NCBI GenBank assembly: GCA_049521915.1
Contig: JBEKOI010000007.1
Location: 1-64,000, forward strand
Direction of reading: 5' to 3'
Length of the DNA stretch: 64,000 nucleotides
Source: Bog-756 sp049521915
Lineage (GTDB): Bacteria > Actinomycetota > Acidimicrobiia > Acidimicrobiales > RAAP-2
Part shown: in pieces, positions 51,709 to 60,729 of the stretch
How the letters are laid out: each line of letters starts with the position of its first letter
Numbering within the stretch: the first letter of the stretch is position 1
Notes under the pieces: generated by a model
What the model saw: the letters and a program-made list of their open reading frames with translations, nothing else
Database searches by the model: none
What the model was told of the DNA's origin: nothing
Position numbers and translations under genes: made by a program

Positions 51709-52932
51709 TTACTCGAATCTCAACGCGTCGATCGGACGAAGCGACGCAGCGCGGTAGGCCGGGTAGAGGCCGGCAAAGATACCGACCATTAATGCGACGC
51801 CGAAGGCCAAAGGAATCGAGTAGGTGGCGAGAACCGGCTGTACCCCATCGATCTTGAACCTAGCGACCACCAGGCCGGCCAGTACCCCGACGGCGCCTCC
51901 GAGAAGTGAGATCACAACAGCCTCAATCAAAAACTGACCGAGCACAATGAACTTTGGTGCCCCGATGGCCTTACGAATACCGATCTCCCGAGTGCGCTCG
52001 GTGACGGTAACCAGCATGATGTTCATGACCCCGATGGCGCCGACTAACAGCGACACTGCCGCTACCCAGCCCAACAACGCAGTGAACGTCTTCGAACTGG
52101 ACGTCGCCGTAGAAAGAAGGCTGGCCTGGTTCAAGACGCTGAAGGGCAGATCGGCCACCGTGGTGTCGTTTTGTGCGGCAAGGATGCTCTCCACCTCGCT
52201 CTGGGCGAGCGACAGGGTGGATGACGACTTCCCTTGCACCAAGAGCTCGGAGAAGGACTCTGATTCTCCGGTCAATTGATCCTGCACGGCGGTGTACGGG
52301 GCGATGGCAACCGCATCCTGATTCGACAAACCGCTGCTTCCTTTTGAGGCCAGGACTCCGACGACATCGAACTCAGCGGAACCAATTTGGATCTGTTTCC
52401 CCAGAGGGTCGGATCCGGTAGCAAAGAGGTTGCTGGCCACATCAGAGCCAATGTCCACGACTTCGGAGTGATGGGCCACATCAGCGTTGGTAATAGAGCG
52501 CCCAGCCGAGACCGTGTAGTTCGAGGCGGTGAGATACGACGGAGTTGATCCAACGACCGAGGTCGAGTAAGTGGCGCCGTTGTAGGTGGACGTCTCACTG
52601 GTTGAGATGACCGGCGAGACGGACGCCACGTCGGGAGCACTGTTCTTGTCAGAGATCAGTGTCACGTCAGTGCTGGTCAGCGTGGCGTTGCGGGACTGAG
52701 TACCGGTTTGCGAGGTGCCACCTCCGAATCGTCCGCTGCTGAAGACCGTCAGGGTGTTGGTCCCCAACTTGTCGATCTGCGACTCGACGGCCTGGGACGA
52801 TCCGGTCCCTACAGCCAGCAGGACAATGACCGCGGCCACGCCAATGAGAACGCCAAGCATGGTGAGGAGCGAACGCAGCCAGTTCGAGCTAATGCCCCGA
52901 AGGGCCATGATCACGTTTCCCCAGACGCTCAT
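51709..52932 (-). CDS. MacB-type ABC permease (FtsX family)
   Basis: A 407-residue protein with one N-terminal helix (LLTMLGVLIGVAAVIVLLAVG), a periplasmic-type MacB core domain of about 230 residues and three C-terminal helices. TVTERTREIGIRKAIGA is the typical cytoplasmic loop of this family. It works with the separate ATPase encoded upstream (4-base ATGA overlap). Rather than pumping through the membrane, MacB-type proteins transmit ATP energy to drive substrates already outside through the adaptor. Confidence 0.92.
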   Translation of the reverse strand: MSVWGNVIMALRGISSNWLRSLLTMLGVLIGVAAVIVLLAVGTGSSQAVESQIDKLGTNTLTVFSSGRFGGGTSQTGTQSRNATLTSTDVTLISDKNSAPDVASVSPVISTSETSTYNGATYSTSVVGSTPSYLTASNYTVSAGRSITNADVAHHSEVVDIGSDVASNLFATGSDPLGKQIQIGSAEFDVVGVLASKGSSGLSNQDAVAIAPYTAVQDQLTGESESFSELLVQGKSSSTLSLAQSEVESILAAQNDTTVADLPFSVLNQASLLSTATSSSKTFTALLGWVAAVSLLVGAIGVMNIMLVTVTERTREIGIRKAIGAPKFIVLGQFLIEAVVISLLGGAVGVLAGLVVARFKIDGVQPVLATYSIPLAFGVALMVGIFAGLYPAYRAASLRPIDALRFE

Positions 52933-53762
52933 CGTTTGCCATCCTCGGCGTGATGCGGACGGGTGGCCGCTTCCGCATGGGCCACATGCTCGCCGTGGGC
53001 GTCGATAGGCTTCTGGTGGTAGTCCTGGGTGATCATGCCGTCGCGAAGGCGAACCACCCGAGTGGCATAGGCGGCGATGTCCTCCTCGTGCGTGATCATC
53101 ACCACGGTTCGACCTTGGGTATGGAGTCTGGCGAACATCGACATGACGTCTACGCTGGAGGCGGAGTCGAGATTGCCGGTCGGCTCGTCGGCTAAGACCA
53201 ACGCCGGGTTGGTCACGATGGCGCGGGCGACGGCCACCCGTTGCTGCTGCCCCCCGGACATCTCACTGGGGAAGTGGTTCATCCGGTCACCCAAGCCAAC
53301 CGAATCGAGCGCGACTTCGGCACGGCGCCGACGCTCTTTTGGCTTGATTCCGGCATAGGCCATGGGCAATTCCACGTTCTGGACCGCAGACATGCGCGCC
53401 AGCAGATTGAAGCTCTGGAAGACGAAGCCGATCTTTCGATTTCGTATTCGCGAGATCTCCCGGTCGTCGAGATCGCGAATATTCACTCCGTCGAGCCGGT
53501 AGTGCCCACTGGTAGGTACATCGAGGCACCCGATGATGTTCATCAGCGTGGACTTCCCTGATCCAGAAGCCCCCATGACTGCGACGAATTCACCCCGCGC
53601 TACAGCAAGCGACACGCCCCGGGTTGCGAACACGTCGTTGCCGCCCATCTGATAGCGCTTGACGATGTCGGAGAGAGCGATGACAGGCCACCGCGGTGGC
53701 ATCGTTACAGTTGAAGCGTTACCGGAAAGAGACAGGCTTTCGCTCATCGTGGCGAAGATCAC
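52929..53762 (-). CDS. MacB-type ABC ATPase
   Basis: A 277-residue ATPase of the LolD/MacB/FtsE group: Walker A GASGSGKST, Q-loop FVFQSFNLL, signature MSGGQQQR, Walker B LVLADEPTGNLDS, and His in MITHE. A His-rich tail of about 20 residues (HGEHVAHAEAATRPHH) is unusual. The GTG at 53762 overlaps the adaptor stop; an ATG at 53702 would start closer to the domain. Confidence 0.92.
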   Translation of the reverse strand: MIFATMSESLSLSGNASTVTMPPRWPVIALSDIVKRYQMGGNDVFATRGVSLAVARGEFVAVMGASGSGKSTLMNIIGCLDVPTSGHYRLDGVNIRDLDDREISRIRNRKIGFVFQSFNLLARMSAVQNVELPMAYAGIKPKERRRRAEVALDSVGLGDRMNHFPSEMSGGQQQRVAVARAIVTNPALVLADEPTGNLDSASSVDVMSMFARLHTQGRTVVMITHEEDIAAYATRVVRLRDGMITQDYHQKPIDAHGEHVAHAEAATRPHHAEDGKR

Positions 53763-55761
53763 GGTGCTCCACCGCCGAAGCCACCGCCACCGAACCCGCC
53801 TCCACCGCCGCTGAAGGGGCTTGAGGTGCCGGAGGTCGTCGAAGCGCTCACGCTGGCGGTGGGCTCAACCACCTTTTGACCTTCCGTTAGTCCGCTCGTG
53901 ATTTCGGTATAAGAGCTGCCAACTAGGCCCAGCGTGACCGGCGTCGTCTTCTGGACACCATCGGAGAGAACCTTCACAGTGGACGTTGCGCCGGTCGTGG
54001 TGATCGCCGCGCTGGGCAGCTGGAGTACGTCGCTAGCAGTTTGGACGATGACGGCTACTTCGGCCGTCATCCCCTCCTTCACATCCGACGGGGCACTTTC
54101 CAGAGCGATGGTGACTGGGTACTCCACTACGTTGCTGACGACGGTAGAGGTCGGAGAAACCGCAGTGACCAGGCCGGTAACCTCGGTGTCAGGCAGGGCG
54201 GCGAGGGTGACGGTAGCTGGCTGGCCGACGGCAATCTTTGTTGCGTCAGCCTCTGCGTAGTCCGCCACTACCTCCAGACTGCCCAGGCTCTCGATCGTGA
54301 TGAACGTTGACGTCGACGAGGAGCCGGAGCCCGTGCTGCCGGTCGAGCCCGTGCTGCCGGTCGAGCCCGTGCTGCCGGTCGAGCCCGTGCTGCCGGTCGA
54401 GCCCGTGCTGCCGGTCGAGCCCGTGCTGCCGGTCGAGCCGAGCCCGTGCTGCCGGTCGAGCCCGTGCTACCGGTCGAGCCCGTGCTACCGGTCGAGCCCG
54501 TGCTGCCGGTCGTCGACGAACCAGATCCGCCCACCGTCTCACCGACCGAGTTGTTGACCGTGGTGACGGTGCCGCTGATTGATGCCACCAGAGTGCAGTC
54601 AGCCAATGCTTTTGTGTCCGTTGTAACCGTCGCCTCATCTTGGGTGACCGTCGCTTCATCCTGGGCGATCGTCGAGGGAGTCACCTGCAGGCTCGCTTGA
54701 GCAGACTGGACGGTCAGCTCCTGTGCCGACACCGTCGACTGGTCCTTGGCCACGGCCTGCTGGTAAGTGGTGATGTCCTGCTGATCGGTGACACACGAGC
54801 TCTGTGCGGTGGCGAACACAACGGCGACTCCGGCCGACGTTCCGGCAGAGTTGGTGGCCACGATGCGAAAGAGGTAGCCGGTGTTGGGTGCGAGACCGGT
54901 TACCGTCGCTGACACCTGCTGGGGAGTTGAGCTCGACCCGGCGTTGGTGGATGCCGTCGACGTGCCGAACGAGGCGGTCGTGCCGTACTCGAAGTAGTAA
55001 TCCGTGGACGCCCCTTCGGGATTGACCGTGGCGCTCAGGGTCACAGATGTCGTACCGGCACCGCTGGTGGATCCCGTTGTCACGACCGGAGCCGAGACAG
55101 AATGGGACACGTCGACGCTGGGCGTGCCGCCTCCCGCCGTGCCCGTCGAACCAGTTCCGGAGGTCCCCGATGTGCTGCTCGATGCTCCGCTACTGGCGCT
55201 GCTTGACGATGTAGAGGCCGGACAATCGAGGGCCTGGTCGGCAGCGTAGGTGGACTGCGCCGTCTGCAGAGATGTCTGATCGCTGGTTAGCTGGTTTTGG
55301 TCCGAGGTCAGCTGCTGTTGGGCCGAGACCAACGTGGCCTGGTTCTGCGCCTGTTGCGCCGGCGTCCCTCCGGCCTGGTCGTGAGCGAGCGTAGTTTGGG
55401 CGCCCGCCAGCGACGCTTGCGCGGATTGAAGGTTCGCCTCGGCTTGGGTGGAGTCGATAGTGGCCAGGACCTCTCCAGCTGTGACCTTGTCGCCCACTGC
55501 CACGTTGACAGCGGTGAGGGTGCCGGAATTGTTGAAGTCCTCTTCCGCCGACGTGGCCGCGGAGGTGTTACCAGAGGCGGATACGCTCGACTGCACGGTC
55601 CCTCGCGTCACGGAAACCGTTCTGGCCACACCAGTTGATGCCGCAGATGGTGATTGGTAGATCGAGTACAGAGCAATTGTGGCAGCGGCGGCAACGGCGA
55701 GCGTCAAGGCGATGTAGCCGATCAGTTTGCGCCGTGAGCGGCCAGCGTTTCGTTCAGGCAT
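53759..55761 (-). CDS. MacA/HlyD-type adaptor with Fn3-like insert, split by a frameshift in an 18-bp repeat array
   Basis: From ATG 55761 there is a basic start, a membrane helix (about 13-35), a barrel-sandwich half, coiled coil 105-178, an Fn3-like insert 223-320 between Cys180 and Cys323, a second coiled coil 322-388 and the other lipoyl half (LVASISGTVTTVNNSVG). A Gly-Ser-Thr repeat follows. There the frame shifts and runs on as Ala-Arg-Pro repeats to a stop at 54268. The true remainder, a beta-barrel domain and Gly/Phe-rich tail, continues in another frame to 53759. A 5-bp insertion at 54435-54439 explains the break. It should link the MacB permease to the outside. Confidence 0.8.
54327..54511. 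repeat. Ten 18-bp tandem repeats with a 5-bp frameshifting insert
   Basis: Units read GAGCCCGTGCTGCCGGTC. Six are contiguous at 54327-54434. GAGCC, a partial unit, occupies 54435-54439. Four more units follow at 54440-54511, two of them with A for G at one position. On the minus strand they encode Gly-Ser-Thr repeats. All three frames through the unit are open, so slippage can join different frames. Confidence 0.95.
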
Positions 55762-55813
55762 GAGGTGGGATCCCTTTCAATGTTCGTCGACAGGTGGCGG
55801 GGTCAGGTTCCTG

Positions 55814-56419
55814 TCAACCCGAGGTCGGTGAGGCCGTCGAGGGGGGAGTGGAACCGGCCTTCGGTCTCAGCGCCGCACACGCGGTCTGGGCCGCCTGGTA
55901 GGCAGCACTGGAGGCATTGACAGAACTGGGAGTGGATCCAGATGGGTTGCTCGGTAGCGTGACCCCGTGGAGCTTCAGGCAATTGCGGTAGGCAGCAAAA
56001 GCCGAACTGTTGGCGGAGGTCCCACCGAAGCCGCCGAAGCCGCCCTTCGGTTCAACGCTGGCACACGCCTTGGCTGCCGCCGCGAACTTCGAGTTGTTGG
56101 CGAACCCACTCCCATCGGGAGCGCCTCCAGAACCCGTAGGGGGAGTGCCTTCACCCGGCGCCCCACCGGCGCCGGATGGAGGTCTGCCGGACCCGGAAAA
56201 GCTGGGCAGGCTCACCCCGTGCTTGGACAGACACTGCCGGAACGCCGAAAGTGACGCCCCACTGGACGCCTTGGCGGACGACGTCGTCGAAGTGGTGGCA
56301 GCCGAACCGCTACTACTGCAGGCGCTGAACAGAAGACCGAGGACACCAAGAACCAGCACGGCACTCGCATACCGGTGCGTCCGGCTTCCCGGTCGAACGG
56401 GGGCATATTTGAGGATCAT
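55814..56419 (-). CDS. Lipoprotein with duplicated Cys/HGV module
   Basis: A 201-residue lipoprotein (signal ending LLFSAC). The mature part has two similar units of about 60 residues. Each has an (F/Y)RxCLxxHGVxLP motif, a Gly/Pro/Ser linker and an A-x-x-AC-A-x-x-x-PK end, giving paired cysteines. I associate such modules with actinobacterial MacAB loci but know no function. The start at 56419 puts the basic signal region at the N-terminus. It is the likely first gene of the operon with the adaptor 52 bases downstream. Confidence 0.75.
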   Translation of the reverse strand: MILKYAPVRPGSRTHRYASAVLVLGVLGLLFSACSSSGSAATTSTTSSAKASSGASLSAFRQCLSKHGVSLPSFSGSGRPPSGAGGAPGEGTPPTGSGGAPDGSGFANNSKFAAAAKACASVEPKGGFGGFGGTSANSSAFAAYRNCLKLHGVTLPSNPSGSTPSSVNASSAAYQAAQTACAALRPKAGSTPPSTASPTSG

Positions 56420-56548
56420 GAGTGGCACGATGACACGTTGATCTGTGAAACCTGTCCAGGGAACTTGCGAGTTTCCTGAAGGGCCTCCACGGTCGCTACA
56501 CCCCTCCTGCGAACGACCGTCTCTCGTCGAAACAGTCAACCAACCTTA

Positions 56549-56570
56549 AGGAGATCGAGAGGTAGGACTG
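56549..56570 (+). promoter_or_regulatory. Tandem 11-bp repeats before the first response-regulator gene
   Basis: AGGAGATCGAG (56549-56559) is followed directly by AGGTAGGACTG (56560-56570). The last repeat ends 13 bases before the GTG at 56584, the same distance as in the second regulator gene. CCTTAAGG overlaps the first repeat. OmpR-type regulators bind direct repeats with 11-base spacing, so autoregulation is likely. Confidence 0.5.
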
Positions 56571-56583
56571 CCAGCATGCACGC

Positions 56584-57264
56584 GTGCCACCTCGCATTCT
56601 GGTCGTTGAGGACGAAGAGAATGTTGCCTATGTGATAGTCACTGCTCTCGGACTCGCGGGCTTCGACACCGCCGAAGCAGCCAATGGGTTCGACGGCCTT
56701 CGGCTTGCCGGATCCGGCGACCAGGTGGACCTCATCATCGTCGACGTAATGATGCCGGGGATCGACGGTTTCGAACTCTATGAACGTCTGCGAGCCAAAG
56801 GAGTAGACGCGCCGGTCATCTTTCTCACAGCACGTGATGGGCTGCAGGACCGGATCAAAGGACTGAGCCTCGGCGCCGACGACTACCTTACAAAGCCATT
56901 TCATGTCGAGGAACTCGTCGCCAGGGTCAGATCGATCTTGCGACGCACCGGCCACGTGCCTGAGTCCCGCGTGATCACCTCGGACAACCTGGTTCTGAAT
57001 GACGATGTCCGGCGGGTGGTGCGCGGTGAAGAGGAGATCGATCTCTCACCCATCGAGTACCGGCTGCTCCGATTCCTGATTCGAAATGCCGGCCACGTAA
57101 TGAGCAAAGAGGAAATCCGTGACCACGTCTGGAACTACGGCTTCAACGGCGAAGCCACGGTCGTGGAGACATTTGTCTCATCGCTGCGTAAGAAGATCGA
57201 TAGCAAGCCACCCCAGCTCATCCACACCGTGCGAGGTGTCGGATACCGATGGGACGGTCGTTGA
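56584..57264 (+). CDS. OmpR-family response regulator, copy 1
   Basis: A 226-residue regulator. The receiver domain has acidic residues (VVEDEEN), phospho-acceptor Asp54 (IIVDVMMPG) and Lys104 (YLTKPF). The C-terminal winged HTH includes LSPIEYRLLRFLIRNAGHVMSKEEI and ends GVGYRWDGR. The GTG at 56584 is divergent from the lipoprotein-adaptor operon, which it may control. The second regulator, of identical length and very similar sequence, follows after 111 bases. Confidence 0.93.
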   Translation: MPPRILVVEDEENVAYVIVTALGLAGFDTAEAANGFDGLRLAGSGDQVDLIIVDVMMPGIDGFELYERLRAKGVDAPVIFLTARDGLQDRIKGLSLGADDYLTKPFHVEELVARVRSILRRTGHVPESRVITSDNLVLNDDVRRVVRGEEEIDLSPIEYRLLRFLIRNAGHVMSKEEIRDHVWNYGFNGEATVVETFVSSLRKKIDSKPPQLIHTVRGVGYRWDGR

Positions 57265-57329
57265 AGGCGGCAGCGGCATTCGGACCGGAGCTCCATCAAC
57301 CTGACAGCAGCGACACCTATCTGATCCAC

Positions 57330-57362
57330 AGGAAACTCTGAGGAAACCTCAAGGAAGTACTG
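57330..57362 (+). promoter_or_regulatory. Three tandem 11-bp AGGAA repeats before the second response-regulator gene
   Basis: AGGAAACTCTG (57330-57340), AGGAAACCTCA (57341-57351) and AGGAAGTACTG (57352-57362) are perfectly contiguous. The array ends 13 bases before the ATG at 57376. Strict 11-base periodicity puts the units on one face of the helix, as expected for cooperative binding by an OmpR-type regulator. Confidence 0.65.
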
Positions 57363-57375
57363 ACAACATCCGACC

Positions 57376-58056
57376 ATGCCTCCCCGAATCCTTGTAGTCG
57401 AGGACGAAGAGAACGTCGCCTACGTGGTGACCACGGCCCTCCGGCTAGCCGGATTTGACGCTGTCGAGACACAGAATGGCCGTGAAGCACTGGCGCTCAC
57501 GGCCGATCCTCAATCATTTGACCTCATCATCCTTGACGTCATGCTCCCAGACCTTGACGGATTCGAAGTGTGCCGACGTATGCGCTTCGAAGGAATCGGC
57601 ATCCCCGTGGTCTTCCTCACCGCTGCCGACGCCATTGAGGAGAGAGTCCGCGGTCTGACCATTGGCGGCGACGACTACCTGATCAAGCCGTTCAGCGTCG
57701 AGGAATTGGTAGCGCGGGTGCAGGTAATTCTTCGCCGCACTGGCGCCTCGGCCACTCCGCAGCTTCTGAGCTGTGCCGACCTGGTACTCGACGACGATGC
57801 CCATGTGGTAACCCGTCACGGAAAGGTGGTGGCGCTATCTCTGACCGAATACAAGCTGCTCCGTTTTCTACTCCGCAACGCCGGGCATGTCATGAGCAGA
57901 GCCCAAATCCTCGATCACGTGTGGAACTACGACTTCGAGGGCGAGTCGACGGTGGTGGAGACGTTCGTCTCCCTTCTGCGGCGGAAGATCGATGCCAAGC
58001 CTCCTCGATTGATCCACACCGTGCGTGGGGTCGGGTACCGATTGGACGGGCGCTGA
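57376..58056 (+). CDS. OmpR-family response regulator, copy 2
   Basis: A 226-residue paralogue of the preceding regulator with the same first 17 residues, Asp54 (IILDVMLPD), Lys104 (YLIKPF) and the winged HTH (LSLTEYKLLRFLLRNAGHVMSRAQI). The recognition helix region (DHVWNYDFEGESTVVETFVS) is nearly the same, so both may bind the same DNA sites. It is followed after 7 bases by the sensor kinase gene. Confidence 0.93.
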   Translation: MPPRILVVEDEENVAYVVTTALRLAGFDAVETQNGREALALTADPQSFDLIILDVMLPDLDGFEVCRRMRFEGIGIPVVFLTAADAIEERVRGLTIGGDDYLIKPFSVEELVARVQVILRRTGASATPQLLSCADLVLDDDAHVVTRHGKVVALSLTEYKLLRFLLRNAGHVMSRAQILDHVWNYDFEGESTVVETFVSLLRRKIDAKPPRLIHTVRGVGYRLDGR

Positions 58057-58063
58057 TCAACTC

Positions 58064-59467
58064 GTGACGCTCCGCCGTCGTCTCTATATTGCCGCTGTTG
58101 TGCTCTTGGTGGCCGTTGTCTTGCTTGGAGTGCTGCTGATCCGGACGGTAGAAGCAGCCGAATTCCAGCAGCTCGACCAACAACTCGAATCAGCCTTCCC
58201 CGTGGTCGGCTCGATTGATCGAGCGCCCCTGGGTTCTGCCGTCCGTCCTTCAGGCCCGTCGCGAGACCGCCTTCCGGGGAATGGGATCAGTGAGTTCTAC
58301 GTCGCCACCTTGTCCCAAGGTCACAGGAACGTGCTCGTCAGCCCGCTTGGCGATCACGGTCAGAGCCCACAGATTCCCTCGATCGTCTCGAAGCCGATCC
58401 AGCACGACGTCGTCGTGACGACGGTGGGATCACGCACAGGCCCCGATCGGTGGCGAGCTGTGCTTATCCGACCTCCCAACACCAAAGTGGAATTACTCGT
58501 GGCTATCTCTCTTAACCAGGTGGACGCCACGGTCAATCGACTCCGGCTCGCTGTGCTCGGAGCTGGGCTCGTCATCTTCGGAGTCCTCATTGCTGCGGGG
58601 TTTTGGGTTGGCCGGCTTGGCCTCCGCCCCATCGCGGAGGTGACCGAGGTGGCCGATGCCATCACCGCGGGTGACAGGTCTCGACGAGTCACCGGCGGGC
58701 GCCAGGGTACCGAGGCGGCGCACCTCGCTCAAGCTTTCAACGTCATGCTCGACGAGCAACAGTCGACCGAGGTCCGACTGCGCCAGTTCATTGCCGACGC
58801 ATCGCACGAGCTCCGCACGCCGGTATCGGTGATCATGGGAATCGCCGACCTCTGGCGTCAGGGGGATCTACGTAGCGGCGGTCTGCGGGACGATGCCATG
58901 CGCCGTATCGGTCAATCGAGCGCACAGATGGCGGGACTGGTTGAGGACCTGCTGCTCCTGGCCCGACTCGATGAAGGTCGACTCCTCGACCGGACCTGTG
59001 TAGACATCGTGTCGCTCGCTCACGACGCCGTCCTCGACGCATCGGCGACAAACCCCACCCGAGAGATTCGAGTAGTCAACGACGGACCCGTGGTCACAGA
59101 AGGTGACCCCGCTGCTCTCCGCCAGGTCATCGTGAACCTGATCACCAACTGCCTTAGACACACACCCCCAACGGCCACGGTTGCGGTCCGGATGTACCAG
59201 GTGCAAGGTTGCGCGGTCCTCGAGGTTGAGGACTCCGGCCCGGGCATGGATAGTGAGAGCGCAGCCCACGCCTTCGACCGTTTCTGGCGAGGTGAAGCCA
59301 GTCGAACCCGAGCAGGGACCGGACTCGGCCTTCCCATCGTGGCCGGACTGGTCACCGCCCACGGAGGTCACGTCACGCTCGACTCCAGTCCCAGCAGAGG
59401 TACCGAGGTTCGGGTGTTCCTCCCAAGGCACGTTGCCGATCGGGACGTCCAGAGTGCCTCGACGTGA
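58064..59467 (+). CDS. Sensor histidine kinase
   Basis: A 467-residue membrane kinase. TM1 (about 7-27) and TM2 (RLAVLGAGLVIFGVLIAAGFWVG) enclose an outer sensor domain of about 130 residues, followed by a HAMP domain. The phospho-acceptor is His248 in ADASHELRTPVSV; the N box is NLITNCLRHTPP, G1 is DSGPGMD and G2 is GTGLGLPIV. The GTG at 58064 starts directly before the first helix. As the only kinase here it probably serves both adjacent regulators. Confidence 0.92.
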   Translation: MTLRRRLYIAAVVLLVAVVLLGVLLIRTVEAAEFQQLDQQLESAFPVVGSIDRAPLGSAVRPSGPSRDRLPGNGISEFYVATLSQGHRNVLVSPLGDHGQSPQIPSIVSKPIQHDVVVTTVGSRTGPDRWRAVLIRPPNTKVELLVAISLNQVDATVNRLRLAVLGAGLVIFGVLIAAGFWVGRLGLRPIAEVTEVADAITAGDRSRRVTGGRQGTEAAHLAQAFNVMLDEQQSTEVRLRQFIADASHELRTPVSVIMGIADLWRQGDLRSGGLRDDAMRRIGQSSAQMAGLVEDLLLLARLDEGRLLDRTCVDIVSLAHDAVLDASATNPTREIRVVNDGPVVTEGDPAALRQVIVNLITNCLRHTPPTATVAVRMYQVQGCAVLEVEDSGPGMDSESAAHAFDRFWRGEASRTRAGTGLGLPIVAGLVTAHGGHVTLDSSPSRGTEVRVFLPRHVADRDVQSAST

Positions 59468-59745
59468 CTTCACAGCGTCGGCGCCCTTACGCGCTGGCCC
59501 TGGGCGTCCTCGCTGCAGACCTGAAGGTTCATCGGCCAGGCGTCCATCGTGTGCTGAGAATGGGCCGCCCTCCTGTCGCGAACCAACGCTGACACCAATG
59601 AAGCCCCGACTCGGACTCAAGTCTTCTTCCTGTCGTCGGGAACCACGTCCAAACCTTCCGCCTCGAACACCCTGGGCAGAAGGGTCACAGCCAATCTGCA
59701 GGGAATCTGGATCCCTTGCCAATGTCTGTGCCGCATCATGGCGCA
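59468..59745. other. 278-base gap, no gene seen
   Basis: Open frames here belong to shadows of the kinase gene or are short. No terminator, operator or promoter stands out before the ABC ATPase gene. Confidence 0.35.
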
Positions 59746-60720
59746 ATGGCGACATCCACTGCCTCAGGACGCGAGCCACATTCTGACTTCGCGGTCATGA
59801 CGAAAGGTCTTACCAAAGCCTATGGGACTCGAATGGCGGTAAGCGGCATCGATTTGGCGATTCCGCGCGGGTCGCTGTCGGGATTTGTCGGACCAAACGG
59901 CGCGGGAAAGACCACGACCATACGGATGCTGCTCGACCTGATCCGCCCGACGGCTGGAGCTGGGTGGGTGCTGGACAAGCCACTCAACAGGCCGAGCGAA
60001 TTCCTCCCCAAAGTGGGTGCCCTCGTCGAGAATCCGGCCTTTTACCCCGCCCTGTCGGGACGTGAGAACCTTCGAGTACTGTCAAGGCTCGGAAATATCG
60101 CCGACGACCGAATCGAGCCGCTGCTGGAGATGGTCGGCCTTGGCGAACGAGGCGATGACCATTTCCGGTCGTACTCGCTCGGAATGAAACAGCGACTCGG
60201 TATCGCCGCTGCCTTGCTCCCCGACCCGGAGCTATTCATTCTTGACGAGCCCACGAATGGGCTCGACCCAGCAGGGATCGCGGAGATGCGGGTTCTGCTC
60301 CAAACCATCGCCAAAGATGGCCGGACGGTACTTGTCTCGAGCCACCTCCTCTCAGAGGTCGAACAGATGTGCACACATCTGGTTGTCATCCGCTCAGGCA
60401 AGCTGGTCTTCCAGGGACAGGTCAGCGATCTATTGGACGCCCAGAATGTCGAAGTGACAGCCAGGCCTGAAGATCCGGCAGATCTGATGGCCCTTGGAAT
60501 CCTCGCCGATCAACTGGGCAAGCGGGCCACTGTCGTCAATGGCCAGGTGACAATCGCAGCCTCCGACGACGACTTCTCTGGTCAGTTCAACAGGGCTGCA
60601 ATGGAACGCGGCATCACGCTCGTCCACCTCAGCGCTGACCGACCTCGGCTCGAAGAGGCATTCTTGGCCCTCACCGATGGCGACAACGAATCCGCCACTT
60701 CTTCCTCTCATAACGGCTAG
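59746..60720 (+). CDS. ABC-2 exporter ATPase (BcrA-like)
   Basis: A 324-residue ATPase: Walker A GPNGAGKTTTI, signature YSLGMKQRLGIA (SLG variant), Walker B LFILDEPTNGLDP, His in VSSHLL. About 90 extra C-terminal residues follow, as in BcrA-type bacitracin or lantibiotic resistance ATPases. Its membrane partner follows after 9 bases. Such pairs next to a two-component system usually respond to cell-envelope antibiotics. The ATG at 59746 is preferred to 59716. Confidence 0.9.
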   Translation: MATSTASGREPHSDFAVMTKGLTKAYGTRMAVSGIDLAIPRGSLSGFVGPNGAGKTTTIRMLLDLIRPTAGAGWVLDKPLNRPSEFLPKVGALVENPAFYPALSGRENLRVLSRLGNIADDRIEPLLEMVGLGERGDDHFRSYSLGMKQRLGIAAALLPDPELFILDEPTNGLDPAGIAEMRVLLQTIAKDGRTVLVSSHLLSEVEQMCTHLVVIRSGKLVFQGQVSDLLDAQNVEVTARPEDPADLMALGILADQLGKRATVVNGQVTIAASDDDFSGQFNRAAMERGITLVHLSADRPRLEEAFLALTDGDNESATSSSHNG

Positions 60721-60729
60721 CGGCCTGGT

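Noticed and set aside
54327..54511. Repeat array as a CRISPR or intergenic satellite
   Set aside because: There are no spacers, and the repeats encode a Gly-Ser-Thr linker inside the adaptor gene.
58868..59779. A 303-codon minus-strand frame opposite the histidine kinase
   Set aside because: It is antisense to clear kinase motifs and has no family features of its own.
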